Shown here one piece after another: positions 41,150 through 50,008 of a stretch of DNA of 64,000 bases. Each line of letters begins with the position of its first letter. Position 1 is the stretch's first letter. The position numbers and the translations under genes were made by a program. The stretch comes from Streptomyces sp. B93 (GTDB taxonomy: Bacteria; Actinomycetota; Actinomycetes; Streptomycetales; Streptomycetaceae), in assembly GCF_018070565.1 (NCBI RefSeq), contig NZ_JAGPXL010000019.1, positions 59,484 through 123,483 of the forward strand. The letters are read 5' to 3'. The notes under the pieces were generated by a model. That model was not told the DNA's origin. It worked only from the letters and a program-made list of their open reading frames with translations, and searched no databases.

Positions 41150-42583
41150 TCAGTGCGGATGCCCGCTCTTGTGGCGAGGTTGCGCGTGTCGGGCGACGGC
41201 GGTGCCGCGGCGCCGTCCGGCTGGTACCAGTGCGGCGAGGGCCACGGTGACCACCGAGGTGACGGTCAGCAGGAGGAAACCGTGCGTGAATCCGCTCTCC
41301 CTGGGGAGTCCGCCCGGCAGCGGGTTCGACGTGATGAGAGTGGCGACCACGGCGGTGCCGATCGCCCCTCCGATATTGCGAATGTTGGCGTTCATACCGG
41401 TGGCCACGCCCGTCCGGTGGGCCGGTACGCTCCGGACGATCAGGGTCGACATGGCGGCGTAGGCCAGTCCGAGCCCCAGCCCGAACACGCCGCCGGCGGT
41501 CGCGACTTCCCAGGGCTGTTCGGACAGCAGCGCGAAGGCCGCACAGGCCACGGTGCTCAGGAGGGCGCTCACGACAAGCTGCGCCTTGGGACTCACCCGT
41601 GCGGAAAGCGCACCGGACAGGATCCCACCCACCGACATCGCGGCCAGCATGGGCAGGGAAAGCAGTCCTGCTTCACTCACGCTGAGGCCGAAGCCGTAGC
41701 CCGCCGTGGCGGGCGTCTGCAGGAACTGCGGCACGAAAGCCGTCACCGCGAACATGCTCGCACCGAACAGCACCGCGACCGCATTCGTGGTCCACACCGC
41801 CGGCAGCCGCATCATGCGCAGGTCGACGAGCGGATCGGCCGAGCGGGACTCCACAACGATCCAGCAGCAGAACAGGATCGTGGCAAGCGCGAACAGGCCC
41901 AGGACGCTCGGTGAGCCCCAGCCCCATACGCCGGCGCGGCTCACGGGGGTCAGCAGCGCCACGAGCCAGCCCGACAGAAGGAGCGCGGCGCGCCAGTCGA
42001 TACGGCCGCGGTGGCGCACGGGCGACTCGGGGACGAGGAACCGCACCAAGGCGGCCGTGAGGGCCACCGCCACCATCGGTATCCAGAAGAGCCAGCGCCA
42101 TCCGAGGTGCGTCTCGATCGGCCCGGACAGTACGAGCCCGAGGCCACCGCCACCGGCCAGGACCGCGGACAGGGAGCCGATCGCGGGGGCGACGCGCTCG
42201 GCGGGGAATTCGTCCCGGACGATACCGAAGGCCAGCGGGAATACGGCGCCGCCCAGGCCCTGCACCACCCGGGCGGCGACCAGGACACCGATGTTGGGCG
42301 CGAGTGCGGCGAGAAGGGAACCTGCCGAGACGGCGCCCAGGGCGACGAGCAGGGTGCGTCGTTTACCGAGGGAGTCACCGAGACGGCCCAGCAACGGCGT
42401 GGCGACGGAAGCAGACATCAGCCATGCGGTCAGGATCCAGGTGACGGTGGAACGGCTGGTGCCGAGGTCCGCCTGGATGGTCGGCAGCACCGGGCTGATC
42501 AGGGATTGCAACATGGCGAAGACGCCGGCGGCAGCGGCGAGCACGGCGAGGATCAGCCGTGGGGAAGAAGGGGGGCGGGGCAT
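41150..42583 (-). CDS. MFS drug/metabolite exporter, DHA2 type
   Basis: 477 residues with about 14 hydrophobic segments, starting PSSPRLILAVLAAAAGVFAMLQSLISPVLPTIQADLG. MFS motif A-like LGRLGDSLGKRRTL and motif C-like segments such as GLVLSGPIETHLGWRWLFWI are characteristic of the QacA/EmrB DHA2 group that exports drugs with proton antiport. ATG at 42583 with AAGGA upstream. A near-palindrome about 130 bp upstream resembles the site in front of the TetR gene at 43735, suggesting control by that regulator. Confidence 0.87.
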   Translation of the reverse strand: MPRPPSSPRLILAVLAAAAGVFAMLQSLISPVLPTIQADLGTSRSTVTWILTAWLMSASVATPLLGRLGDSLGKRRTLLVALGAVSAGSLLAALAPNIGVLVAARVVQGLGGAVFPLAFGIVRDEFPAERVAPAIGSLSAVLAGGGGLGLVLSGPIETHLGWRWLFWIPMVAVALTAALVRFLVPESPVRHRGRIDWRAALLLSGWLVALLTPVSRAGVWGWGSPSVLGLFALATILFCCWIVVESRSADPLVDLRMMRLPAVWTTNAVAVLFGASMFAVTAFVPQFLQTPATAGYGFGLSVSEAGLLSLPMLAAMSVGGILSGALSARVSPKAQLVVSALLSTVACAAFALLSEQPWEVATAGGVFGLGLGLAYAAMSTLIVRSVPAHRTGVATGMNANIRNIGGAIGTAVVATLITSNPLPGGLPRESGFTHGFLLLTVTSVVTVALAALVPAGRRRGTAVARHAQPRHKSGHPH

Positions 42584-43081
42584 GGGAAGTCCTTGGCAGG
42601 GTGAGCGTGCGCGTCAGGGGGGGCCGGGTGCGGGGCGAAGCGTGGTCCGTTTCGCCGGGCGGGCAGCCGGGGAGAAGCACCTCGGACAGAAGCGGAGGCG
42701 CCACTCCACTATAACGGATGCATACCTCCGTTTATTTCGTGGTGCGCTCAGCGCGGCTCTCCCGCCGCAGTCCTAACCACCTCATGGGCCGGATGCGGCC
42801 CCGGCGCTGCAGGCGTGACAGCCGGCACCCCTACCGGTGCTCGATCCAGCCGTGCCGGACGGCTGCGGAAGAGCCGCGCACATTCGGGCATGACCGGCGA
42901 CGGCGAGCCGTTCGCGCACGCCGCCACAATCCGCGCCCGCCGGGGGGCGTTGACAGCTGTACGCCGGGCGGGCGCCTCCGTGACGGCAGCCGGAGACCGT
43001 GCCGGCGCGCGCCAACACCCACCGCCCCGTAACCGGTTCCGTCAGGACCGGATGCGGGTCAGCGCCCAGGTAAGGGAGTCG
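42584..43081. promoter_or_regulatory. Intergenic; candidate TetR operator at 42711-42734
   Basis: AACGGA (42713-42718) and TCCGTT (42727-42732) form an inverted repeat over an 8-base spacer. Allowing one extra T, it extends to ATAACGGA/TCCGTTTAT. It lies upstream of the MFS gene and shares the ATAACG half with 43755-43777. No gene is supported in the remaining gap up to 43081. Confidence 0.45.
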
Positions 43082-43735
43082 TCAGGCGGTCGTTCCGGCC
43101 AGGAATGCGGCAAGTATGCGGCGCAGGCGGGGTTCGACTTCGACGACGGCGTGTCCAAGCCGGGGGTCACTGGTGTAGAGATCGCGTAGGCGGGGGCTCG
43201 GACTGGCCATCTGCCACAGGGCACCGGCCATACCGGTGGCGGTGGAGACCAGATCGAGCACCTGATGCTCGTCGAGACCCAGGAGCCGGTTCACCTCGGC
43301 GCCGATCAGGTCGACTTCGTGCAGGGTGACGAGTTTGAACGCGCGTACCGCCTCGAGTGACACGTTGCGTTCCAGGTTCAGCGGTGCCTGTGCCAGGAGG
43401 TCACAGAACACGGGACGTGCCGCGAGTGTCGAAGCGAAGGCGTCGGCGACGCCGGCGGGGTCCGCCTTGTCGCATGCCCGCAACTGGGCACGGAACTCTG
43501 CGGACCATTCGCGCCAGCCTTCAGCCGTGAGCTCGAGAAAGATCTGCTCCCTGGTCTCGAAGTAGCGCAGCAGGGCCGATTTGTGCATGCCCACTTCGGC
43601 GGCGATGTCAGTGAGAGTGACTTCCCGGATGCCGCGCTCCCGGCCGAGCCTGCGCGCCGCTTCCAGGATCGCTGCCTCGCGTGCCTGTTTGGCTTGTGCA
43701 CTGCGGGCGCGCTGGAAGGAGGCTGGGTGCGTCAT
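43082..43735 (-). CDS. TetR/AcrR-family repressor
   Basis: 217 residues from the ATG at 43735. N-terminal HTH: AILEAARRLGRERGIREVTLTDIAAEVGMHKSALLRYFETREQIFLEL, the canonical TetR signature, followed by a variable ligand-binding C-terminal domain. Divergent from the SDR gene starting at 43804. A 23-bp inverted repeat in the shared promoter is the likely autoregulatory operator. A related site lies upstream of the MFS exporter, so it may control export and oxidation of one compound. Confidence 0.9.
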   Translation of the reverse strand: MTHPASFQRARSAQAKQAREAAILEAARRLGRERGIREVTLTDIAAEVGMHKSALLRYFETREQIFLELTAEGWREWSAEFRAQLRACDKADPAGVADAFASTLAARPVFCDLLAQAPLNLERNVSLEAVRAFKLVTLHEVDLIGAEVNRLLGLDEHQVLDLVSTATGMAGALWQMASPSPRLRDLYTSDPRLGHAVVEVEPRLRRILAAFLAGTTA

Positions 43736-43754
43736 GGGGCCATCATAGGAACAC

Positions 43755-43777
43755 ATAACGCAATGATGTTGCCTTAT
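43755..43777. promoter_or_regulatory. TetR operator-like inverted repeat between divergent genes
   Basis: ATAACGCAA (43755-43763) and TTGCCTTAT (43769-43777) pair in 8 of 9 positions over a TGATG spacer, between the TetR gene and the SDR gene. The ATAACG half is repeated in the MFS promoter. Inferred operator of the adjacent TetR. Confidence 0.6.
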
Positions 43778-43803
43778 TAAGAGAACGGTGTTTCACTAGC
43801 GAC

Positions 43804-44703
43804 ATGAGTGAAAACACCGACGCCCGCATCACCGACCAGCGCGTTTGGTTCGTCACCGGCTCCTCACGCGGTCTCGGACGCGCCCTGATCACCGCCATCC
43901 TCGAGGCAGGCGACCTCGTCGTCGCCACTGCCCGCAACCCCAAGACCCTCGCCGAGGAGCTGAAGGACCACGGCGACCGAGTGCTCGCACTGCCGCTGGA
44001 CGTCACCAGCGCTGACGCGGCCCGCGCGGCGATCAACGCCGCGCTCGACCACTTCGGCCGCCTCGACGTCGTGGTCAACAACGCCGGCTACGCGAACGTG
44101 GCACCGGTCGAGACCGCGGACGACCAGGACTTCCGCGCCCAGTTCGAGACGAACTTCTGGGGTGTCTACCACGTGACCAAGGCAGCGCTGCCCGTTCTGC
44201 GGCAGCAGGGGTCGGGGACCGTGGTGCAGATCTCCTCGGTCGGCGGACGCGTCGGTGGCTCCCCTGGCATCGCCTCGTACCAGGCGGCGAAGTTCGCCGT
44301 CGACGGCTTCACCCGGTCCCTTGCCGCGGAGACCGCACCACTCGGGGTGCGGTTCATGGTCGTCGAACCGAGCGGCTTCGCCACTGACTGGGCCGGCTCC
44401 TCCATGACCGTCCACGCCACACCGGAGGCCTACGACAGCACCGTGGGCGCCATGAACCGCAGGGTGCGCCAAGGCGCCGCCGGCAGTGCGGGTGACCCGG
44501 AGCGCGCCGCCGAGATCATCGTCCGCACGGTGCGGCGTGGCGAGGTGCCCGGCCACCTCCTTCTCGGGGTGAACGCGGTGAACCTGGCGCTCGACTACTC
44601 CCGCCGCCAGCTCGCCGAGGCGGAGGCATGGGAGGCGGTGAGCCGCTCGGCCGATTTCGCCGAGCCGTACCCGGTCGAACTGCCGCCGACGTCAGGCCAG
44701 TAA
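43804..44703 (+). CDS. Short-chain dehydrogenase/reductase (SDR)
   Basis: 299 residues. Rossmann motif TGSSRGLG, NNAG at DVVVNNAGYA, catalytic Ser in VVQISSVGG, and YQAAK for the Tyr-Lys pair; all four classical SDR elements are intact. SDRs reduce or oxidise carbonyl/hydroxyl groups with NAD(P)H. Divergent from a TetR gene whose operator-like repeat lies in the shared promoter. Only 23 bases separate the operator-like repeat from the start and no clear Shine-Dalgarno is seen, so leaderless translation is possible. Confidence 0.9.
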   Translation: MSENTDARITDQRVWFVTGSSRGLGRALITAILEAGDLVVATARNPKTLAEELKDHGDRVLALPLDVTSADAARAAINAALDHFGRLDVVVNNAGYANVAPVETADDQDFRAQFETNFWGVYHVTKAALPVLRQQGSGTVVQISSVGGRVGGSPGIASYQAAKFAVDGFTRSLAAETAPLGVRFMVVEPSGFATDWAGSSMTVHATPEAYDSTVGAMNRRVRQGAAGSAGDPERAAEIIVRTVRRGEVPGHLLLGVNAVNLALDYSRRQLAEAEAWEAVSRSADFAEPYPVELPPTSGQ

Positions 44704-45406
44704 CGCCCTCCGGACCAACCGGCCGACCGCACGGACGCAGCTTTCCGTGGGTGACATCGCGGAGACGACAAAGACATTGCGCCCGGCCGACCGATCGACT
44801 AATCGGCGAGGCCGCCAATCCCGAGCCCTTCCCTTTATGACAGAGCACGGCCAGAGAGGCGTCGGCGGACTCGGCTGACACCTCAGGCGATCACCACGCT
44901 TATCGAGCCATCGGCGCAAGTGCTCGGAGTCGCCGCCTCTGGACACCAGAGGTTCACCCGCCTCCCACGACGGCCCGGGCGATGCAGCCGGATGGCCGGG
45001 GTGCCACCGCGCCAGCAGTCGCGGGCCTGGCCGTCGTGCATGTTCGGCCGACGACGGCCACTGACACGACACCCCCTCCCCCGCTGACGTCACGAAACCT
45101 CTGCCGGCTCAGACGGGCGGAGCCGTCTGCCCGCCGTGATCAGTTCAGCTCGCCGCCCGCGCTCCGAGTGGCGGGCGGAGCCACACCTCAGCCGATGCAG
45201 TAGACCCGGCCCCAATAAGACCCTTTCGCCCCATTTGCACCGGAGGGCATCCTCCATTAAAGTGGAGGACGCCCTCCGCTACCGAGAAGCCTCCTCCTTC
45301 AGGTCGGGCAGGGCGTCTCCCAATGCGTCAGCACCGCGGCCACACATGCTCGGCATGCTCCGGACGGCACCTCATCTGCGGCCGCGAAGAACGAAAGCGA
45401 AATGAC
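44704..45406. promoter_or_regulatory. Intergenic; long inverted repeat at 45241-45278
   Basis: The arms CGGAGGGCATCCTCCA (45241-45256) and TGGAGGACGCCCTCCG (45263-45278) are 16 bp with one mismatch around TTAAAG. This lies about 130 bp upstream of the SDR gene at 45407. The TCCTCC/GGAGGA inner part resembles the palindrome in front of the TetR gene at 46554. Likely operator. Nothing else is supported in this 700-bp gap. Confidence 0.55.
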
Positions 45407-46204
45407 ATGGACTACAAGCTCAGCGACAAGCGCGCCCTGGTGACGGGCTCCAGCTCGGGCCTCGGAGCGGCCATCGCCACTCTCCTCGCGGCCGAGGGCG
45501 CGACGGTCGTGGTGCACGGCCGCGACAAGGAGCGCGCCGAGGCCGTGGCCCGGACCATCCGGGACGACGGCGGACGCGCTGAAGTCGTCCTGGGCGACCT
45601 CGCCACCGACGAAGGCGCCGACGCGGTCGCGGCGGGGGCCCTGGCGAACGGCCCCATCGACATCCTGGTCAACAACGCGGGCTACTACCGGCACGTCACC
45701 TGGACCGACGCGACCATTGACGACTGGCGCGAGACCTATGACGCGAACGTGCTGTCCGGTGTCCGCATGATCAAGCGGCTGGTCCCCCAGATGCGCGAGC
45801 GCGGCTGGGGCCGCGTCATCCAGATCGGCGGCGGCCTCGCCATCACGCCGATGCCGGGACATCCCCATTACAACGCCACCCTCGCCGCCCGGCACAACCT
45901 GGCCGTCTCCCTGGCACGGGAACTCGCGGGCACCGGCGTCACCTCCAACACCGTCGCCCCGGGGGCGATCCTCGTCGACGCCGTCAAGGACCTGCTGACC
46001 GGCATCGCCCCGGACCGCGGCTGGGGCGAAACCTGGGAGGACATCGAACGTGACGCCACCAAGCACCTGCTGCCCAACGACCGCGGCCGACTGGGCCTTC
46101 CGGAGGAGGTCGCCGGTGCCGTCGCGTATCTGACCAGCCCCTTGGCCGACTACGTCAGCGGCGCCATCCTGCGCGTCGACGGTGGCCTCATCCGCTCGCT
46201 GTAA
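45407..46204 (+). CDS. SDR-family protein lacking the usual Ser and Lys catalytic residues
   Basis: 265 residues from the ATG at 45407. The Rossmann TGSSSGLGAAIA and NNAG (DILVNNAGYY) are intact, but the Ser region reads VIQIGGGLAIT and the Tyr-x3-Lys region reads HYNATLAARH, with Leu in place of Lys and Gly where Ser is normal. The sequence is otherwise a normal SDR up to DGGLIRSL. It may be a non-classical SDR or one using other residues; the family-level pattern should be compared. Upstream long inverted repeat suggests control by the TetR gene downstream at 46554. A strong terminator follows. Confidence 0.82.
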   Translation: MDYKLSDKRALVTGSSSGLGAAIATLLAAEGATVVVHGRDKERAEAVARTIRDDGGRAEVVLGDLATDEGADAVAAGALANGPIDILVNNAGYYRHVTWTDATIDDWRETYDANVLSGVRMIKRLVPQMRERGWGRVIQIGGGLAITPMPGHPHYNATLAARHNLAVSLARELAGTGVTSNTVAPGAILVDAVKDLLTGIAPDRGWGETWEDIERDATKHLLPNDRGRLGLPEEVAGAVAYLTSPLADYVSGAILRVDGGLIRSL

Positions 46205-46211
46205 CCCATCC

Positions 46212-46246
46212 TGCCGGGCTCACGCGAGAGCGTGCACAGCCCGGCA
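46212..46246 (+). terminator. Strong two-step hairpin after SDR
   Basis: TGCCGGGCT (46212-46220) pairs perfectly with AGCCCGGCA (46238-46246), with an inner stem CACGC/GCGTG around GAGA. It begins eight bases after the SDR stop. Confidence 0.8.
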
Positions 46247-46481
46247 TGTATCAGGGCGAGCCGCATCGCCCGGAAACACAGCTTCCTCGGTTCTGTCCCG
46301 TGCGGTTCGCAGGCGGGCAGGACAGAGTGCCGCAACGAGGACTCGTGGTGGGCGTGCGGCTTCCAGGTGCGCCCACGCGATACTGATCGGCCGCTGGAGG
46401 AAATAGAGGCCTACGGGATCTTGACGGGGCGGCCGTGAGGTCCGCGGTGAGCGGGATCCGGCCTTGGTAGTATCGAGGGAT

Positions 46482-46501
46482 CCCTCCGGAAAACCGGAGG
46501 G
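46482..46501. promoter_or_regulatory. Palindrome CCCTCCGG-AAAA-CCGGAGGG upstream of TetR gene
   Basis: Perfect 8-bp arms over AAAA, 52 bp upstream of the TetR start. TCCxTCC...GGAGG is also the core of the repeat at 45241-45278, so both are candidate sites of this regulator. Confidence 0.6.
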
Positions 46502-46553
46502 CACACTCCACTGCCGCGGAGGCACGCCTCCGATCCCATCGCGTCGAAGGATC

Positions 46554-47135
46554 ATGGTGGACGACAGGACGCCCTCGGCACTCGGTGCGGCCGTGCGCCG
46601 CCCGCACCGAGCTGACGCGCGCCGTAACTTCGACAGACTCCTGGCCGCCGCCCGCACGGCGTTCGCCGAGCAGGGAACCGGCACCCCGCTCGAGGACATC
46701 GCCCGTTCAGCCGGTGTCGGCATCGGCACGCTCTACCGCAACTTCCCCACGCGGCAAGCACTCTTCGACGCTGTCTACGCGGGTGAGGTCGAGGAGCTGT
46801 GCCACGCCGCCCAGGATGTCGCGCACCTGCCTCCGTGGGAGGCGTTCAGCACCTGGCTCGACCGGTTCGTATCCTACGTCGGCACCAAGCGTGCGATCTC
46901 CGAAGAACTCAACCGCGACTCAGCGATGTTCCGCGACGCGCGTAAGGCCATGTACGAGGCGGGGGAACCCTTGTTCACACGGGCGCAGGAGGCCGGCGAG
47001 GCCCGCCGCGACGCGTCCTTCGACGACGTCCTGCGCATGATCACTGGCATCATCGCCACCGGATACGTCAGCGACGAGCAGCGCGGCCGGGTCCTCCGCT
47101 TCGCACTGGACGGCATCCGGACCGGCAAGGACTGA
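46554..47135 (+). CDS. TetR-family regulator
   Basis: 193 residues from the ATG at 46554, with GAAGGA just upstream; the GTG at 46557 is an equally spaced alternative. HTH: LLAAARTAFAEQGTGTPLEDIARSAGVGIGTLYRNFPTRQALFDAVYAGE, typical of TetR, with a C-terminal domain containing SEELNRDSAMFRDARKAM. A palindrome 52 bp upstream likely mediates autoregulation, and its core recurs upstream of the preceding SDR gene. Ligand unknown. Confidence 0.9.
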   Translation: MVDDRTPSALGAAVRRPHRADARRNFDRLLAAARTAFAEQGTGTPLEDIARSAGVGIGTLYRNFPTRQALFDAVYAGEVEELCHAAQDVAHLPPWEAFSTWLDRFVSYVGTKRAISEELNRDSAMFRDARKAMYEAGEPLFTRAQEAGEARRDASFDDVLRMITGIIATGYVSDEQRGRVLRFALDGIRTGKD

Positions 47136-47336
47136 CTACCCGGCGTCACGTCGGGCGGAGACAGGTCGAGTCGACGCTGACGATCAGGTGTCCGGCCCCT
47201 TGAGCCGGCCTCTGTCGGGTGCAGCGGATGGGCTGCCGTGGATCGCGTCCGGTGTCGAGGGGGCCGCTTACCCACGCTTGCCGGTATGCGGTGTGTTGAC
47301 GCAGTTCGAGGCATTCATGCGCATAGTAGTGACTGC

Positions 47337-47852
47337 ATGCATCTGATGGATCATGTGCACCATGCTGGATGGACTGATCACGGCTCCTCGCCTCGAGCGT
47401 CAGCGATCGTCGCTGTAGCGGCGGGCGGTGTAATCGGCGCCCTGGCCCGCTACGGAGTCTCCCGTATGTGGCCGAACGGCGGCGACGCCTACCTCGTCTG
47501 GCGAACGGGGGCGGCCGCCTTTCCCTGGACAACGCTGTTGATCAATGCCGTGGGCTGCTTCTTGATGGGGGTGCTCACCATGGTGCTCAAGAAGCGCTTT
47601 GCCGGGGCCTCTCCCCTACTCAGCCCTCTTCTGGGCACAGGCGTCCTCGGGGGTTTCACCACGTTCTCCACCTATACGGACGACGCACGAAGGCTGTTCG
47701 AGAACGGTCAGCCCGGGACTGCGGTTGCCTACCTCGTGCTGACCGTGGGCGCGTCCATGTCCGGGGTGCTTCTGGGAGTGGCCTGCGTTGTGGGCATGCT
47801 GCGGGTTCGACGCGCAGACCCGTACACGGGTCAGCGGCGTAAGGGCTCCTGA
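47337..47852 (+). CDS. crcB: FluC/CrcB fluoride channel, subunit 1
   Basis: 171 residues from the ATG at 47337. Four hydrophobic helices with family motifs GGVIGALARYGVSR, FPWTTLLINAVGCFLMGVL and GTGVLGGFTTFSTYTDDARRLFENG. FluC dimers pass fluoride out of the cell. Overlaps the next gene by one base (TGATG), the usual gene pair for heterodimeric FluC in Gram-positive bacteria. The ribosome site is weak. No convincing fluoride riboswitch was seen upstream. Confidence 0.9.
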   Translation: MHLMDHVHHAGWTDHGSSPRASAIVAVAAGGVIGALARYGVSRMWPNGGDAYLVWRTGAAAFPWTTLLINAVGCFLMGVLTMVLKKRFAGASPLLSPLLGTGVLGGFTTFSTYTDDARRLFENGQPGTAVAYLVLTVGASMSGVLLGVACVVGMLRVRRADPYTGQRRKGS

Positions 47853-48226
47853 TGGGGGATTGGATTCTCGTACTGGCTGGAGGTGCTGTCGGTGCGCCCG
47901 TCAGATACCTGATCGGCACAGCGGCAAAGGCCCGCATGCGCTGGACGTTCCCGTGGGGCACACTCTTCGCCAATCTGGGCGCGTGCCTCCTCCTGGGCCT
48001 CTTCGTCGAGGCGGGCACGGGCGGCGCGTTGGACGCGTCGGGGCAGGCTTTGCTGTCGACCGGCTTCTGCGGCGCGCTGTCCACATGGTCCACCTTTTCC
48101 TACGAGCTCCTGACCTTGGCCGGTGGACGCAAGAGCGCCGAGGCTGCCGGATATCTGCTGGTCAGTGTCGTACTGGGCCTGACGGCGTCCTTCGCCGGGG
48201 CGGGGGTCGCCCGAGTCCTGTGGTGA
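47852..48226 (+). CDS. crcB: FluC/CrcB fluoride channel, subunit 2
   Basis: 124 residues, four hydrophobic helices. GGAVGAPVRYLIG, FPWGTLFANLGACLLLGLF and STGFCGALSTWSTFSYELL correspond to the three motif regions of FluC. Some residues differ from subunit 1 (ANLGA for the usual NxxG, ALSTWSTF for the GGFTTFSTF loop), as expected for specialised halves of a heterodimer. Overlapping start with subunit 1. Confidence 0.88.
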   Translation: MGDWILVLAGGAVGAPVRYLIGTAAKARMRWTFPWGTLFANLGACLLLGLFVEAGTGGALDASGQALLSTGFCGALSTWSTFSYELLTLAGGRKSAEAAGYLLVSVVLGLTASFAGAGVARVLW

Positions 48227-48815
48227 CGGCCCACCGCGTGGTTACGGCTGCCCGCCATGCCTGAGCGGGACCGGTGCGGCTCATCCAGACCGGCTGCATC
48301 ACTGATGAACGGCCAACCGCCTGCGGTGCGGACGACGTCCTCATCCATCACCTGTTCTCGGACGAGTCGAGCCGGTCTCGACGACCTCGGCTCAGGGCGT
48401 ACGGGCGATGGAGGACATCATCGTCCGAGCCGAGGACGCCGGTGGTGAACGAGGACTTCCCCTTCAAGGGCATGCACGGCTTCGGCCATCGAAAATCCGG
48501 CGGCCTACGTCAACGATCTCCGTGAAGTGTTCCGCAAGGTCCGTTGACCCGGCAAACACCCCGCGCGCCCCTCCACGGGGCGGACGCCCGGGCCGGACAG
48601 GCGCGCCGGCGACCCAGGGGGCGGACCCCGAGCCTATCCGCGGGCTGGCAAGCATTGCCGTCGGGCGGCACGCAGGACGAAGCGGGACTCGCCCGGTCGC
48701 CGATCTTGACGGAAGCAGACCGCGTAACATTCTATACTGACCATTCGAAATATAATCGGGTGTGGTCGCGGCCGACGGGCTCGGCTGCGGCACACCCTCG
48801 GGAAAGGAAGCAGTT
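48227..48815. other. Mostly gene-free; possible decayed coding remnant near 48460-48546
   Basis: A plus-strand frame ending at TGA about 48546 reads ASAIENPAAYVNDLREVFRKVR, which looks like the C-terminus of a real protein, but no intact upstream frame exists. The rest lacks coding character. The TATAAT-like box at about 48754 may serve the quinone oxidoreductase gene. Confidence 0.35.
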
Positions 48816-49778
48816 ATGAAGGCTGTAGGAGTGTTCCGATACGGCGGTCCTGAGGTGCTCGAGGTCGTCGACCTGCCGGTACCGGAAGTCGGTCCCGGAC
48901 AGATCCGCATCCGGGTGCACGCGGCGTCGGTGAACCCGTCGGACATCCTGCTGCGTACCGGTTTCACCGACTCCATGCTCGCTGGGCGGCTGACTCCCCC
49001 CTACCGGCCCGGCATGGACGCGGCCGGCGTCGTGGACGCCATCGCCCCGGACGCGGCCACGGACCTGCACGTGGGTGACCGGGTGATGGCGATCGTCGTA
49101 CCGATCGATCCGTCCGGGGGCGCCTACGCGGAGTATGTCGTCGTCGACGCACGGCAGGTCGTACGGGCACCGGCCGGAACGACTCACGCCGAGGCTGCCA
49201 CTCTCCCGATGAACGGCCTGACCGCACGCCTTGCCCTCGATGTGCTGGACCTGGCTCCCGGCGGATGGATCGCCGTCACCGGCGCCGCCGGAGCACTGGG
49301 CGGATACACCGTGCAGCTCGCCAAGGCGGACGGACTGTCCGTGGTGGCGGACGCGGCGCCTGCCGACGAGGAACTGGTCCGGTCCCTGGGCGCGGACAAG
49401 GTGGTCAGCCGGGGACCGGACGTGGCCGACCGCTTCCGCGAGGTCGTCCCGCAGGGCGTCGAAGCGGTCGTGGACGCCGCCGTCATGGGACCCCAGGTTC
49501 TCGGCGCCATCCGACCCGGCGGACAGCTCGCCTTGGCGCGCAGCGTCGGAGAACCTGGCACCGTTCCCCTTGGCGACACAGGAGACGTGATCGTGCGGAA
49601 CGTCTTCGTGCCCGAGTACCGCCACGCACACGACAAGCTCGACACCCTGCGCGTGCTCGCGGAGGAGGGCCGCATCACCTTGCGCGTCGCTGGTGAATAC
49701 CCCGCGGACCAGGCGGCCGACGCCCATCGGCGCTTCGAGGGGGGTGGCGTGCGAGGCAGGCTGGTCTTGACGTTCTGA
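48816..49778 (+). CDS. Zinc-independent quinone oxidoreductase (MDR superfamily)
   Basis: 320 residues from the ATG at 48816, with GAAAGGA upstream. N-terminal GroES-like domain (MKAVGVFRYGGPEVLEVVDLPVPEVGPGQIRIRVHAASVNPSD) lacks the zinc-ligand cysteines. A Rossmann domain has GAAGALGGYTVQLAKADG for NADPH binding. This is the pattern of NADPH:quinone reductase/zeta-crystallin proteins that reduce quinones or enals. Full length. Stands alone and is followed by a terminator-like hairpin, facing a convergent NTF2 gene. Confidence 0.88.
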   Translation: MKAVGVFRYGGPEVLEVVDLPVPEVGPGQIRIRVHAASVNPSDILLRTGFTDSMLAGRLTPPYRPGMDAAGVVDAIAPDAATDLHVGDRVMAIVVPIDPSGGAYAEYVVVDARQVVRAPAGTTHAEAATLPMNGLTARLALDVLDLAPGGWIAVTGAAGALGGYTVQLAKADGLSVVADAAPADEELVRSLGADKVVSRGPDVADRFREVVPQGVEAVVDAAVMGPQVLGAIRPGGQLALARSVGEPGTVPLGDTGDVIVRNVFVPEYRHAHDKLDTLRVLAEEGRITLRVAGEYPADQAADAHRRFEGGGVRGRLVLTF

Positions 49779-49799
49779 CCGCCGCAGGGCCTGCGGCGG
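49779..49799. terminator. Hairpin between convergent genes
   Basis: CCGCCGCAGG and CCTGCGGCGG are perfect 10-bp arms with one base between, starting at the stop of the quinone oxidoreductase gene. The loop would open several pairs in practice. Confidence 0.5.
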
Positions 49800-50008
49800 C
49801 ACAGCCCAGGGCGTAAGCGACTGGAGGCGGCGGGTTACGGCTCCGGGCGGAGTGCGCCCGCCACTCCGCGGCAGGAGCTCCCGGCTCTTCTGCGGGCCCG
49901 CATCGACAGCCGCCGGCGCGAGCCCGTGGCTACGGGAGCCCGCCAGGCGCTTGTGCGGCGGCGGCCCCTTCGGCCGGGTCTCTCGCGAGCCCGGATCCGC
50001 ACTTCGTG

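Noticed and set aside
41046..42776. Plus-strand frame across the MFS gene
   Set aside because: The minus-strand frame shows about 14 membrane helices and MFS motifs; the plus frame has no family features.
47150..47336. Fluoride riboswitch upstream of the FluC pair
   Set aside because: Short GGATGG- and CCG-containing stretches suggested it, but the pseudoknot pairing of the crcB motif could not be formed by eye.
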